Origin: UBA3210 sp048359995
GTDB lineage: Bacteria > Bacillota_I > Bacilli_A > RFN20 > CAG-449
Assembly: GCA_048359995.1 (NCBI GenBank)
Contig: DBGCPK010000017.1
Coordinates: 62,001-126,000 of the forward strand
DNA length: 64,000 nt
Direction: 5' to 3'
Translations under genes and position numbers: made by a program
Notes under the pieces: generated by a model
The model's input: only the letters and a program-made list of their open reading frames with translations
Database searches by the model: none
What the model was told of the DNA's origin: nothing
Shown: piece after piece, positions 17,206 through 25,067 of the stretch
Layout: the number at the start of each line of letters is the position of its first letter
Position numbering within the stretch: position 1 is the first letter of the stretch

Positions 17206-17928
17206 ATGCGATTCAATGAGAAACTTTTGAAACTTAGGAAAGAAAAGGGGTATTCGCAAGAGGAATTGGGAAATCGAATCGACGTAACCCGACAGACGAT
17301 TTCCAACTGGGAATTGGGAATATCGACTCCGGAAATGCAGAAAATCGTCGAATTAGCCGAATTATTTGAAATCACCACGGATGAACTATTGGGACTCGAA
17401 GAGAAGAAACAGGACGTCGCAAAGAGAAAAAGGTTTGAATATGAATACCGCAGTAAAAAAAGCGTATTCGGTCTGCCTTTGGTTCACATTCATTTAGGAG
17501 GAGACGGATACGAAGTTGCCAAAGGCATTATTGCCATTGGAAATGTGGCTACAGGGGTAATCAGCATCGGCGCAATATCTTTCGGGGTAGTTTCTTTCGG
17601 AGGGTTGGCTTTGGGACTTTTCGTTATGGGCGGTTTGGCTTTAGGATTAATTCTAGCCGTAGCCGCCGTGGCTATCGGAATCTTTGCTTTAGGAGGAATC
17701 GCGCTGGGTTTTTTGGCAATAGGAGGAATCGCCTATGGAATCTATTCGATCGGAGGAGTTTCCATTGCTCGGGAAATAGCCTATACCGGAACAGGAGTGG
17801 CATTTGGAAAGGTCAAACTCAATGGGGAAATGACGAAAGAAGAAATCTCTCAAACGATCGAGACGATTTTGCCCGAAACCATAGAGTTCATCAAATGCTT
17901 GTTTATTGCCTTAGGGAAAAGCGGATAA
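17206..17928 (+). CDS. XRE-family regulator with glycine-periodic hydrophobic domain
   Basis: 240 aa. Residues 4-62 are a Cro/C1 helix-turn-helix (KLRKEKGYSQEELGNRIDVT, RQTISNWELG). A basic linker follows. Residues about 105-195 are unusual: small and hydrophobic residues with glycine every five positions (AIGNVATGVISIGAISFG, then SFGGLALGLFVMGG). This pattern suggests a stacked beta or membrane-associated repeat rather than a simple helix bundle. A short polar C-terminus (EEISQTIETILPETIE) closes the protein. The start has GGAGG at ideal spacing. Proteins of this architecture occur in Bacillota and may sense the envelope; the ligand is unknown. Core-like composition. Confidence 0.75.
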   Translation: MRFNEKLLKLRKEKGYSQEELGNRIDVTRQTISNWELGISTPEMQKIVELAELFEITTDELLGLEEKKQDVAKRKRFEYEYRSKKSVFGLPLVHIHLGGDGYEVAKGIIAIGNVATGVISIGAISFGVVSFGGLALGLFVMGGLALGLILAVAAVAIGIFALGGIALGFLAIGGIAYGIYSIGGVSIAREIAYTGTGVAFGKVKLNGEMTKEEISQTIETILPETIEFIKCLFIALGKSG

Positions 17929-17970
17929 AACTATTTTGTACGGGAAAATAGACGAATTGATCTTTTTTCT

Positions 17971-17998
17971 TTGCAAAAAAAAAATATTGCGATATAAT
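17971..17998 (+). promoter_or_regulatory. promoter of tRNA-Pro(CGG)
   Basis: TTGCAA, 16-base A-rich spacer, perfect TATAAT (17993-17998). Confidence 0.8.
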
Positions 17999-18033
17999 AA
18001 CTATCTGTAAAAAGCGTTTGTCTTTTTATTTGT

Positions 18034-18111
18034 CGGGAAGTGGCTTAGTTTGGTTAAAGCGCTACGTTCGGGACGTAGAGATCGTGAGTTCAAATCTCAT
18101 CTTCCCGACCA
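18034..18111 (+). tRNA. tRNA-Pro (anticodon CGG)
   Basis: 78 nt with encoded CCA. Acceptor CGGGAAG/CTTCCCG, discriminator A, anticodon stem CTACG/CGTAG, loop TTCGGGA. The second AT-rich island starts directly behind it. Confidence 0.96.
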
Positions 18112-18123
18112 TCTAAAAAAAAC

Positions 18124-18155
18124 AAATACGATACGTTGAGTATTGTATTTTTTTT
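18124..18155 (+). terminator. terminator of tRNA-Pro(CGG)
   Basis: Stem AAATACGATAC/GTATTGTATTT with GTTGA-type loop, then eight T. Confidence 0.85.
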
Positions 18156-18167
18156 CACTCAAAATAG

Positions 18168-18200
18168 CACCAAACAACACGAAATGACACTTTTTAGCAA
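18168..18200. repeat. integrase arm-like repeat behind tRNA-Pro
   Basis: CACCAAACAA, CACGAAATGA, CACTTTTTAG, CA: three decamers in phase. It matches the repeat behind tRNA-Trp (8496-8518) at 22 of 23 positions and sits at a similar distance from the tRNA end. Confidence 0.55.
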
Positions 18201-18262
18201 ATGAGAAAATTATGATTTTTAAGGAAAAATGCCATTAAAACGTGAAACGCCTTTTTTGAATA

Positions 18263-18478
18263 TAGTTTAAATCCTGCCTCACGCTAGTAAGGTTCGAACA
18301 TTACTAACGAGTGAAATATAAGCACATAATAACCTCTTTGAAATCAAATTCAAAGAGGCATTTTTTATTTGTTAATCATAATTCCAACTTTGCAAGTAAA
18401 CATTGTTTTTCTAACTTTGTAATCAACATGCGTGTTGAATAAGGGATTTGTTATAAATTTTTTATTTCCTTCAATGTT
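18263..18478. repeat. ~210 bp long repeat, copy 2
   Basis: Copy of 10025-10234 with small indels. Here the minus-strand serine recombinase tail reads on into a longer fragment. A bidirectional terminator CCTCTTTGAA/TTCAAAGAGG (18333-18358) followed by six T lies inside. Confidence 0.85.
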
Positions 18479-19021
18479 CTCATTTCCGACTATCAAGATT
18501 ATTTGATCCTTCTTTTTGATAACCGCTCTAGGAAATATCAGCTTGAAGTCAAATTCATCCAATGAAGCGATGTCAGATGGAATAGTTTTTACTGCATCTA
18601 TAATCTTCTTGATTTTGTAACCTGAAGAAGAAGCGATAGCTTTATCATTTTGTTTTAGATGTTTTCGTTTTGCTAGTTCCCTGATTTCTAAATTGATTTG
18701 CTTTTTGATTTCATCATAGAAATCACCATATTTATCTTTATATTGAAGTGCTTTATTTCTTAACTTTTCAATGCCATTATCAATTTTTTCTATTTCATCA
18801 TCAAGAGTTAGTTCATCATCATTTATGATTACATCTTCAAGTTCTTTTTTTAAGGTGTTGATGTTTGCTTTCAATAAGAGAAGTTCTTTAATTATTGCTT
18901 TTTCAAAAACTTCAACTGAGATATTGTCTGCTTTACATTTTTTAGTTGTCTGATTTGATGCACATACCAAGAATTTATTAGTTGGTACTCCATTGTAGTG
19001 ATTTGTTTTAACTATTAAATT
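18365..19021 (-). pseudogene. C-terminal part of a large serine recombinase
   Basis: About 218 codons remain. They cover the end of the zinc-ribbon region (YNGVPTNKFLVCASN, TTKKCKADNISVEVFEKAI) and the coiled-coil tail (EIEKIDNGIEKLRNKALQYK) of a TnpX/phiC31-type integrase. The catalytic resolvase domain and most of the recombinase domain are missing: the frame ends at a TGA at 19022-19024 without a plausible start. The missing part was lost by deletion or rearrangement. The intact protein would have moved a conjugative or phage-like element; this copy cannot. Confidence 0.75.
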
Positions 19022-19478
19022 TCAAAGCAAATGAAATGTTAAAGGTAGTAAATATTGATGATGGAACATCCTGCTTTGGAACTGAAGAAGTTATTAGAAA
19101 CTCAAAACCTCAATGGATGCATTTATTAGTTTCTATAATTTATTTTAATCACAAAGATGAGATGATCCATATTAATATCTCTATAAACTGATTTATGAAG
19201 AGTATACAAAAAGCAAACCATTTTCGTTAATAATAGTTCAGATTTAATCATCTTGATTTTCAAAATAACGATTTTCAAATCCATTAGGTGTAAATTTATC
19301 TAAAGACCTATGAGGAAGATTAAATATTTTACATACTTCATTAAATCCAAAAGAGGAAGCATTATAGTTCTTGAATAGTGGTTAAAAGGTTAATTACATT
19401 TCTTACAAATCGTGAAATCGATCTAACATAAAAACATTATGCAATAAAATGCAAAATGAAATTGGTTAAGTCATAAAT
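19022..19478. other. remnants between two recombinase genes
   Basis: Two short coding-like pieces. Plus strand 19036-19191 reads 51 codons (MLKVVNIDDGTSCFGTEE...), without a recognisable family. Minus strand 19254-19390 reads YNASSFGFNEVCKIFNLPHR...FENQDD to a stop, also unassigned. Both are probably debris. Confidence 0.35.
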
Positions 19479-20387
19479 TTATAGATTATTTCTATAATTG
19501 TATTTCATTAATACTTCTTGTTTTCTATTAGTTGATACTTCAGTATATATTTCGGTTGTGGAAATATTTGAATGTCCTAATAACTCTTGAACTGCTCTAA
19601 TATCTGCACCATTATTTAATAAATTTGTTGCAAATGTATGTCTTAAATAATGTGGTGTAGATCTAGGAATATCAGAAAGTTTTCTATATTTTTCATATAT
19701 TGCTTCAATACTGTGAATTGATAAATAATCTCCATACCTGTTTACAAATAAATTTTCTGTTTTTAAGCTACCATTATTACGAATATTCAACCATTCTTTT
19801 ATGTGTTTTATTGTTGCATTACTTGAAAAATAAAGTAATCTTTCTTTTTTTCCTTTGCCGTGTATAAGAATTGTTTTTTCTTCTAAATCTATGTCAAATA
19901 CTTTTATTGATGACAATTCACCAATTCTCATTCCAGTAGATATAAGAATATCTATTATTGCAATATCTCTTATAGCATATCTTTTTTTGAAAGCACTTAG
20001 TTCATTTTTAGAATAATTAGTAACATAATCTAAAAGATTCTTTACATTATTTACATTGAGAGTCTTAGGTAAACGATGCTCTTTCTTGAATTTGAAATTA
20101 ATTTCCTTCATGTAATTACTTTTTATAATTTTTTTAACATATAAGTAGTTAAAAAATAATTTAAAGCTAATTATTTTTCTTCGTAATGAAGCCTCCTTTA
20201 ATTTTTGTTTATCTTTTAAATGAGTAATATACATTATAAGATGTTTTGAGCCAATTTTAGTTATATTATTTTGTTGTATAAAATTATAAAGTCCAAATAA
20301 ATCTGATTTATAAGCTTTTAGAGTTTTGGAATCTAAATTCTTAGTACCTGATAATTCAATTAAAAAATTTTTTATATGCTTTTGCAT
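19479..20387 (-). CDS. tyrosine recombinase (XerC/D-like), intact
   Basis: 302 aa. The N-terminal SAM-like core-binding domain (about 1-100) is followed by the catalytic domain. Active-site residues are all present: Arg in LISTGMRIGELSSI, Lys in HGKGKKERLL, HYLRHTFATNLL (H-x-x-R), LLGHSNISTTEIY (His and Tyr nucleophile). There is no extra N-terminal arm-binding domain, so it resembles Xer and DNA-invertase-type recombinases more than phage integrases. Start ATG 20387 has AAGGAG upstream. Its promoter overlaps the divergent promoter of the STAND-like gene, and inverted repeats bound the neighbouring two-gene block, suggesting it acts there. Confidence 0.9.
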   Translation of the reverse strand: MQKHIKNFLIELSGTKNLDSKTLKAYKSDLFGLYNFIQQNNITKIGSKHLIMYITHLKDKQKLKEASLRRKIISFKLFFNYLYVKKIIKSNYMKEINFKFKKEHRLPKTLNVNNVKNLLDYVTNYSKNELSAFKKRYAIRDIAIIDILISTGMRIGELSSIKVFDIDLEEKTILIHGKGKKERLLYFSSNATIKHIKEWLNIRNNGSLKTENLFVNRYGDYLSIHSIEAIYEKYRKLSDIPRSTPHYLRHTFATNLLNNGADIRAVQELLGHSNISTTEIYTEVSTNRKQEVLMKYNYRNNL

Positions 20388-20411
20388 TGTTTTTCTCCTT
20401 TTTGTATAATC

Positions 20412-20441
20412 TTGCAAATTATAGCAAATATATGATAAAAT
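20412..20441. promoter_or_regulatory. overlapping divergent promoters
   Basis: Plus strand: TTGCAA (20412-20417), 18-base spacer, TAAAAT (20436-20441), toward the STAND-like gene. Minus strand: extended -10 TGCTATAAT (TATAAT complement at 20418-20423), toward the recombinase. The two would exclude each other. Confidence 0.6.
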
Positions 20442-20449
20442 TTGGTGGA

Positions 20450-20472
20450 AATAATATTAAATTATTTGGAGG
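20450..20472 (+). repeat. left inverted repeat of the two-gene cassette
   Basis: AATAATATTAAATTATT (20450-20466), then T and GGAGG, the ribosome-binding site of the STAND-like gene. The 17-base core recurs exactly on the minus strand at 23967-23983. It is itself an imperfect palindrome (AATAAT-N5-ATTATT), as recombinase core sites often are. Confidence 0.7.
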
Positions 20473-20477
20473 AAACT

Positions 20478-22766
20478 ATGGACACAATTTATAATTTTAA
20501 AAATAAAATTTTAAAAAATTTAGTTACAAATGATTCTGCTGAAATAATAATTAAAGGTAATGATTACATTTCTAAAACATGTCTATTAAAGGAAATTTTA
20601 TCAGATTTAAAAAGTTGCAGTAATATCTTTTCTTTCTTTCTAGAAAATAAAAATGATGTCTTTTCAAATAATAATTTTTTACAATATTTATTGTTAATAT
20701 TTTATAGTAATTCTCCAAAATGTAGTATAAATAATATTAATGAGAATTGCTCATTAAAAAAATATATTAAAAAAACTAGAATTACAAATTATGTAAGCAA
20801 ACAATTATTAAGAAATATTAATGTTGCAGGAGCGCATGTAACAAAGACAGCACCTACAATTATTAATGAAAGTGAATTTGCTTTAGATTATACTTCACAA
20901 AATGGGTTTGATTTAATGAATTACATTATAAATTATTTATATAAAGTTTCAAAAAAAAATAAAATTATTATTTGCATTGATAATTTTAATTATGATGAGA
21001 AATCAATTGTTAATGTTTTTTTGATAGAATTACTTAAAAAGGTAAAAAAGAACTTATTTTTTATCATTGCCACTTCACCTAAATTTTCAGGAGAATATAT
21101 TTTTACTTTGAATGCAGTAGTAGAGGAATTAAAATGTTTCAATACGCTAAAAATCGAAAATATTCTTAAAACTAATTATCCCAATTTAGGGGAAAAACAA
21201 ATAAATGAAATTGCAGACTGGATATTCAATAAAACAAAAGGAGTAATAGTTGATACAATTAGCGTAGTGAAAGAAAATAATGAAGAATTTAAAAACAATA
21301 AAATATCAAACTGTAAAATTCATAATATAAATGAAATAATAAACTCTTTGGATTCAATTCAAAAAAATCTTATTTATATGTCTAACATATTTCCAAATGG
21401 ATTACGAAAAAAATTTTTATACGAATTTTTTAATAATTACGAGTCAATAGATGAAATAACTTTAGATAAAGAAATTGAAGAATTAATTAAAAAAAATATT
21501 ATGTTTTTTAATGGTGAAAATGGAGATAGTTTAAAGTTGCTAAATAAGTCTTATAGAATGAGTTTAGATGCAATGAGCAATCCTGAAGATATTATCGAGT
21601 ATTTGCAATCAATAAAAATATATTTGTCCGAATGTTTAGATGAACAAAATATGCAAAACTATGATTATTCATATTTATTACATTGTATTATTTTTCTATA
21701 TAAAAATAATGAATTAGAAACTAATTTAGACAAATTAATTAAATTAATAAATTTAGAATATTCATTTATGGCATACTCATATTTATCGAACATTTATGAA
21801 AAGATTTATCCAATTATCCAATTGTTACCATATAATATTATTATTAAATTATTAGACTCTTTTCAAAAAAGTTCAGAATTTGAAAAAGGTCTATTAATAA
21901 TTCAAAAACTTAAAAATTGTAATGTTTATGATGATCAATTAAAAATTTACGAATCTAAGTATTTAACCCAATTATATGAATATGATGAAGCGTTGAAAAT
22001 TATAAATGAGGTGAAGATAAGAAACGGAGAGTTTTATTATACAAAATTAAATATTATTCAACAACAATTTGATAAAACTGAAGTTTTAAAATTATTAAAT
22101 GAAGTCAAATTAATTGAAAATAAAGATAAATGGTTCTATATAATTTTAAGAAATACAGCACATTATTTCGATTTTAATACGGCATATAAAAATATGACGG
22201 AAAGCTTAGCCTTTTTTGATGGAAGAAAATTTGAAAAGGCAACAGTTTTAAATAATATGGGGATTATCCTATTAAACAATATGAAACTAATAGAAGCAAA
22301 AAAATGCTTTGATGATTCAATAAGTATCTTAAAAAATATAAATTCGAATGAAATCTTCGAGCCTTATTGTAATAGAGCTATTTATTATTTATTAACAAAT
22401 GAAGAAAAACATGCAATTCAAGATATTATGAATGCTCAAGAGCATGTACCTTCAAGTTTAAAAATGGATTATATTCTGGTTGAAGTTAATTATCAATTAT
22501 TAAAATTAATATTCTTAAAAAGTGAAGTAAATGATGTTATAGTATCATTTACTCGTTTGTTGGATAACCCTATTGCGGATAGGTGGACAGAATTTTTATT
22601 AAAATATAACTTAGCAACACTAACAAATAGTAAAATTACTGATGAGGAGTTTCTAACGGAGTTAAAAGATGAAAAAGTAACTCACTTTGAAGTTTTTTAT
22701 GCTGTAAAAATAAATAATAGAAAATACGAATTATTGTTGGGATTATCCCCTAATTGGAGGTATTAA
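20478..22766 (+). CDS. STAND-like NTPase with TPR-like repeats
   Basis: 762 aa, very AT-rich. Residues about 20-200 look like a P-loop ATPase: a degenerate Walker A (IIIKGNDYISKTCLL, about 23-37, lacking the usual glycine before KT), Walker B IIICIDNFN (about 163-171) and a sensor strand LFFIIATS. A winged-helix-like region follows (about 285-370). The C-terminal half is all-helical with alternating short helices of TPR type (FEKATVLNNMGIILLNN, LIEAKKCFDDSISILK). This order, ATPase then TPR, is that of STAND signal-transducing or defence ATPases. ATG 20478 follows TTGGAGGA. It converges on an SHMT-like gene; the two stops overlap. Confidence 0.65.
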   Translation: MDTIYNFKNKILKNLVTNDSAEIIIKGNDYISKTCLLKEILSDLKSCSNIFSFFLENKNDVFSNNNFLQYLLLIFYSNSPKCSINNINENCSLKKYIKKTRITNYVSKQLLRNINVAGAHVTKTAPTIINESEFALDYTSQNGFDLMNYIINYLYKVSKKNKIIICIDNFNYDEKSIVNVFLIELLKKVKKNLFFIIATSPKFSGEYIFTLNAVVEELKCFNTLKIENILKTNYPNLGEKQINEIADWIFNKTKGVIVDTISVVKENNEEFKNNKISNCKIHNINEIINSLDSIQKNLIYMSNIFPNGLRKKFLYEFFNNYESIDEITLDKEIEELIKKNIMFFNGENGDSLKLLNKSYRMSLDAMSNPEDIIEYLQSIKIYLSECLDEQNMQNYDYSYLLHCIIFLYKNNELETNLDKLIKLINLEYSFMAYSYLSNIYEKIYPIIQLLPYNIIIKLLDSFQKSSEFEKGLLIIQKLKNCNVYDDQLKIYESKYLTQLYEYDEALKIINEVKIRNGEFYYTKLNIIQQQFDKTEVLKLLNEVKLIENKDKWFYIILRNTAHYFDFNTAYKNMTESLAFFDGRKFEKATVLNNMGIILLNNMKLIEAKKCFDDSISILKNINSNEIFEPYCNRAIYYLLTNEEKHAIQDIMNAQEHVPSSLKMDYILVEVNYQLLKLIFLKSEVNDVIVSFTRLLDNPIADRWTEFLLKYNLATLTNSKITDEEFLTELKDEKVTHFEVFYAVKINNRKYELLLGLSPNWRY

Positions 22767-23953
22767 TTCATGTATTTTTGTACAAGAAATTCAATCATAT
22801 TAGTATTTACTTTAATATTTAATAATATATCTGAAATATAGTTTGCTAATTTAATAACATCTTCAGCATCAAAGTTAAGATTAGTTATGCAAGTACTACC
22901 TATTCTAATGCCTGAAGGAGCATCCAAACTATTATTATCAAAAGGTATTTGATTCTTATTTGATAAAATTTTCCCTTTAAATAACAATTGTTCTGCTTTT
23001 TTTCCATTAATTCCAAGAAGTGATGTATTAATTAGTATTATATGATTATCATGCCTATCATAAACAAGAGGAATTTTTCTTTTTTTAAATGTATCTACAA
23101 GTAATTGTGTGTTTTTTAAAACCTGTTTTGCATAAAACTGAATATCTAATTTAATAAGTTCACAGCAACAAATATATTTGGCAAATAATATTGATTGCAA
23201 TGGCCCTCCCTGCGAAGTTGGAAAAACCGAATAATTAATTTTGCTCTTAAATTCTTTTCTATAAATAATAATTCCTCCTTGTGGTCCACATAGTAATTTA
23301 TCCATCGTAAATGTTATGAAATCGACATATGGAACACAACTATTCATCGTCCCACCTAATATAAATAATACATAATGACAAATATCCGCTAGTACATAAC
23401 AATTGTGTCTATGAGCTATAGTTGAAATTGATTCAAAATCAATTGACTTACTATAAGAGGATGTTCCAACTATTAATAATTTAGGCTTATTATCTATAAT
23501 TAACTTTTCCAATGTAATTAAGTCAATATCTAAATTATCATTTAGTAAATAATGAACAACTTTATTTGGTTTCCCAGCTAATTTTGTATGCGATATATGA
23601 CCTCCATTTTTTGGAGATAAAGATAAAACGATATCATCCTCACTCAATATTGCATTATATATTATTTGATTTGCTTGTGTTCCTGAATGTGGCTGTATAT
23701 TGACTCCGTAATCATTGGCTTTAAAAAGATTTAAAAGGATTTTTTCTGATTTTAACTCTATATCATCAATAAAATTAATTTCTGGAAAGTACCTTTTCCC
23801 AACAATTCCTTCTGTTGGAATCATATGAATTGGAATTGACATTGCGTTTAAAACACTGTCGAATGGATAACTACAACAAGCACACATATTAATGTATCCA
23901 TTGTAAATTTTATAAAATGAGTCAGTTATTAAATTAAAACAATTATTTTCCAC
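22763..23953 (-). CDS. divergent serine hydroxymethyltransferase-like PLP enzyme
   Basis: 396 aa, close to GlyA in length. GlyA landmarks are visible in order: EGIVGKRYFP (about 48-57), VNIQPHSGTQANQ (84-96), GGHISHTK, a DxxH pair in ADICH (about 189-193), the PLP lysine in FTMDKLLCGPQGG (Lys about 219, where GlyA has THKTLRGPRGG), FPTSQGGPLQ and GIRIGSTCI with the carboxylate-binding Arg. It is therefore likely an active PLP enzyme cleaving or forming a beta-hydroxy amino acid. Low similarity around the lysine and the AT-rich setting argue for a specialised paralog, not the housekeeping enzyme. GTG 23953 follows TTGGAGG. Confidence 0.75.
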   Translation of the reverse strand: MENNCFNLITDSFYKIYNGYINMCACCSYPFDSVLNAMSIPIHMIPTEGIVGKRYFPEINFIDDIELKSEKILLNLFKANDYGVNIQPHSGTQANQIIYNAILSEDDIVLSLSPKNGGHISHTKLAGKPNKVVHYLLNDNLDIDLITLEKLIIDNKPKLLIVGTSSYSKSIDFESISTIAHRHNCYVLADICHYVLFILGGTMNSCVPYVDFITFTMDKLLCGPQGGIIIYRKEFKSKINYSVFPTSQGGPLQSILFAKYICCCELIKLDIQFYAKQVLKNTQLLVDTFKKRKIPLVYDRHDNHIILINTSLLGINGKKAEQLLFKGKILSNKNQIPFDNNSLDAPSGIRIGSTCITNLNFDAEDVIKLANYISDILLNIKVNTNMIEFLVQKYMN

Positions 23954-23961
23954 AAAATTTA

Positions 23962-23983
23962 CCTCCAATAATTTAATATTATT
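23962..23983 (-). repeat. right inverted repeat of the two-gene cassette
   Basis: On the minus strand AATAATATTAAATTATT is followed directly by GGAGG, the ribosome-binding site of the SHMT-like gene. It is the exact 17-base counterpart of 20450-20466. Confidence 0.7.
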
Positions 23984-24529
23984 GTAAGGAAAAACTTCTG
24001 ATTATAGTTTCTAGCATGATGTATTAGTTAAAAAAGTAACCATTTAGTATTGTTTGTGTCAATTTGAAAATAAATTTTCCAATGATTAGTGCCAACAGGC
24101 AAATTAGAGCGTATATTTCAAAATATTAATTTTTACTGTTTTTTTAAAGTTTTATGATGAAATATTACTTTAAGTTGTGTATCGGTACGGTTCATTTTTT
24201 AAAAAATTGGTATCGAAACGATTTTTTTGAGACATCTATTTAGTACGAAATGGCTACAGTAGCCAAAAAAGTCATGAAAATGGCTTTTTTTGTTTATATA
24301 GGGGTATTTTTAAGGGCAAATATGTCCTTTTTATATGAAATAAAGGAAGGCAAAATCTTTTCATCCAACATCTGCATTTTGACGATTTTCATAAAAAACA
24401 GGATTTGAACTGACGAATGCCCTCAATCAGCAGAATAAATTATTGATATCATTGCAAATTTTACCAAACTATGATATATTTTACTAGAAAATCAATTTAA
24501 AAAAACCCAACCAAAAAAGGGGTGTTCAA
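23984..24529. other. 546-base gap right of the cassette
   Basis: No gene. On the minus strand a TTGACA (24057-24062) with weak TTACTT 17 bases on, and a lone TATAAT (24001-24006), could drive the SHMT-like gene. On the plus strand AGCCA/TGGCT (24261-24285) followed by seven T is terminator-like. A tRNA T-arm-like stretch lies at 24394-24414. Confidence 0.45.
24394..24414 (-). other. tRNA T-arm-like remnant
   Basis: AAAACAGGATTTGAAC plus TGACGA resembles the 3' half of the tRNA-Pro(TGG) gene at 5513-5533 (AAAACAGGATTTGAACCTGCGA). No complete tRNA can be folded here. It may be an attachment-site duplicate or chance. Confidence 0.25.
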
Positions 24530-24897
24530 ATGAAAAAAATACAATTCAAAAAATAGCCTACCTCACCATACCGGTAGTTATTCTGGTATTCGTTTTCGTT
24601 GCTTTGCACTTTGCAAAAGAAGAAACTGATTTACCTTACACAGTAACCTACTCTGCCGAAAAAGGTGGAAGCATAGAAGGACAAAAAATCCAAAGAATCG
24701 AAAAAGGGAATAGCACCAGCTTTGTTTCTGCCATACCCGATGAAGGATACTACTTCGTACAATGGTCAGACGGAAGAACAACACCACAAAGACAAGACCA
24801 AAACATCACCGAACCATTATGTAGGACTTTTCTTTTAAAAATATCGTCACATGGTAGAAAAATTACGGACATTGTGATATACTCAATTTGCAGTTAA
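24530..24897 (+). pseudogene. broken InlB/Listeria-Bacteroides-repeat surface protein
   Basis: ATG 24530 has GGGGTG upstream but ends after 8 codons. If the run of seven A at 24533-24539 had eight, the frame would continue: KNTIQKIAYLTIP, membrane segment VVILVFVFVALHF, then a repeat unit (YTVTYSAEKGGSIEGQ, GYYFVQWSDGRTT, QRQDQNITE). That unit is the typical InlB B-repeat-like pattern of cell-surface proteins. After about 24822 homology stops and unrelated sequence leads to a stop at 24897. So the gene is both frameshifted and truncated, apparently by the HNH element that follows. Confidence 0.6.
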
Positions 24898-25045
24898 GGA
24901 AACTGACAGCTTTTCATCGAAAGTTTGACTAACTAATCTTCTGTAAAGCTATTAAGAGGATTGCCCTTTGAGGCTCATAGCAATAGGTCGCCCTATGGTT
25001 GGTCACATGATTTCTAAGACTGACTAATTATAGGAGGTAAAAGCA
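24878..25045 (+). ncRNA. structured leader RNA of the HNH gene
   Basis: An extended -10 (TGATATACT, 24875-24883) would start RNA near 24890. The following 150 bases have a higher G+C content than the flanks and several pairings: AGCTTT (24911) with AAAGCT (24952), AATCTTCT with AGAGGATT around it, ATTGC/GCAAT enclosing GCC/GGC, ATAGG/CCTAT hairpin, TTGGTCA/TGACTAA. The first two pairings interleave like a pseudoknot. It ends at GGAGG near 25036, 30 bases before the HNH start. It fits no riboswitch or intron consensus I know. Structure is proposed by eye. Confidence 0.45.
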
Positions 25046-25067
25046 TCTTTTTTTCGCATAAATTAAG

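Noticed and set aside
20450..23983. Inverted repeats as transposon ends
   Set aside because: They overlap ribosome-binding sites of both genes, no target-site duplication is seen and no transposase is inside.
24886..25060. Group I intron core
   Set aside because: No convincing P7 pairing between R-like and S-like elements; the stems that can be drawn have a different order.
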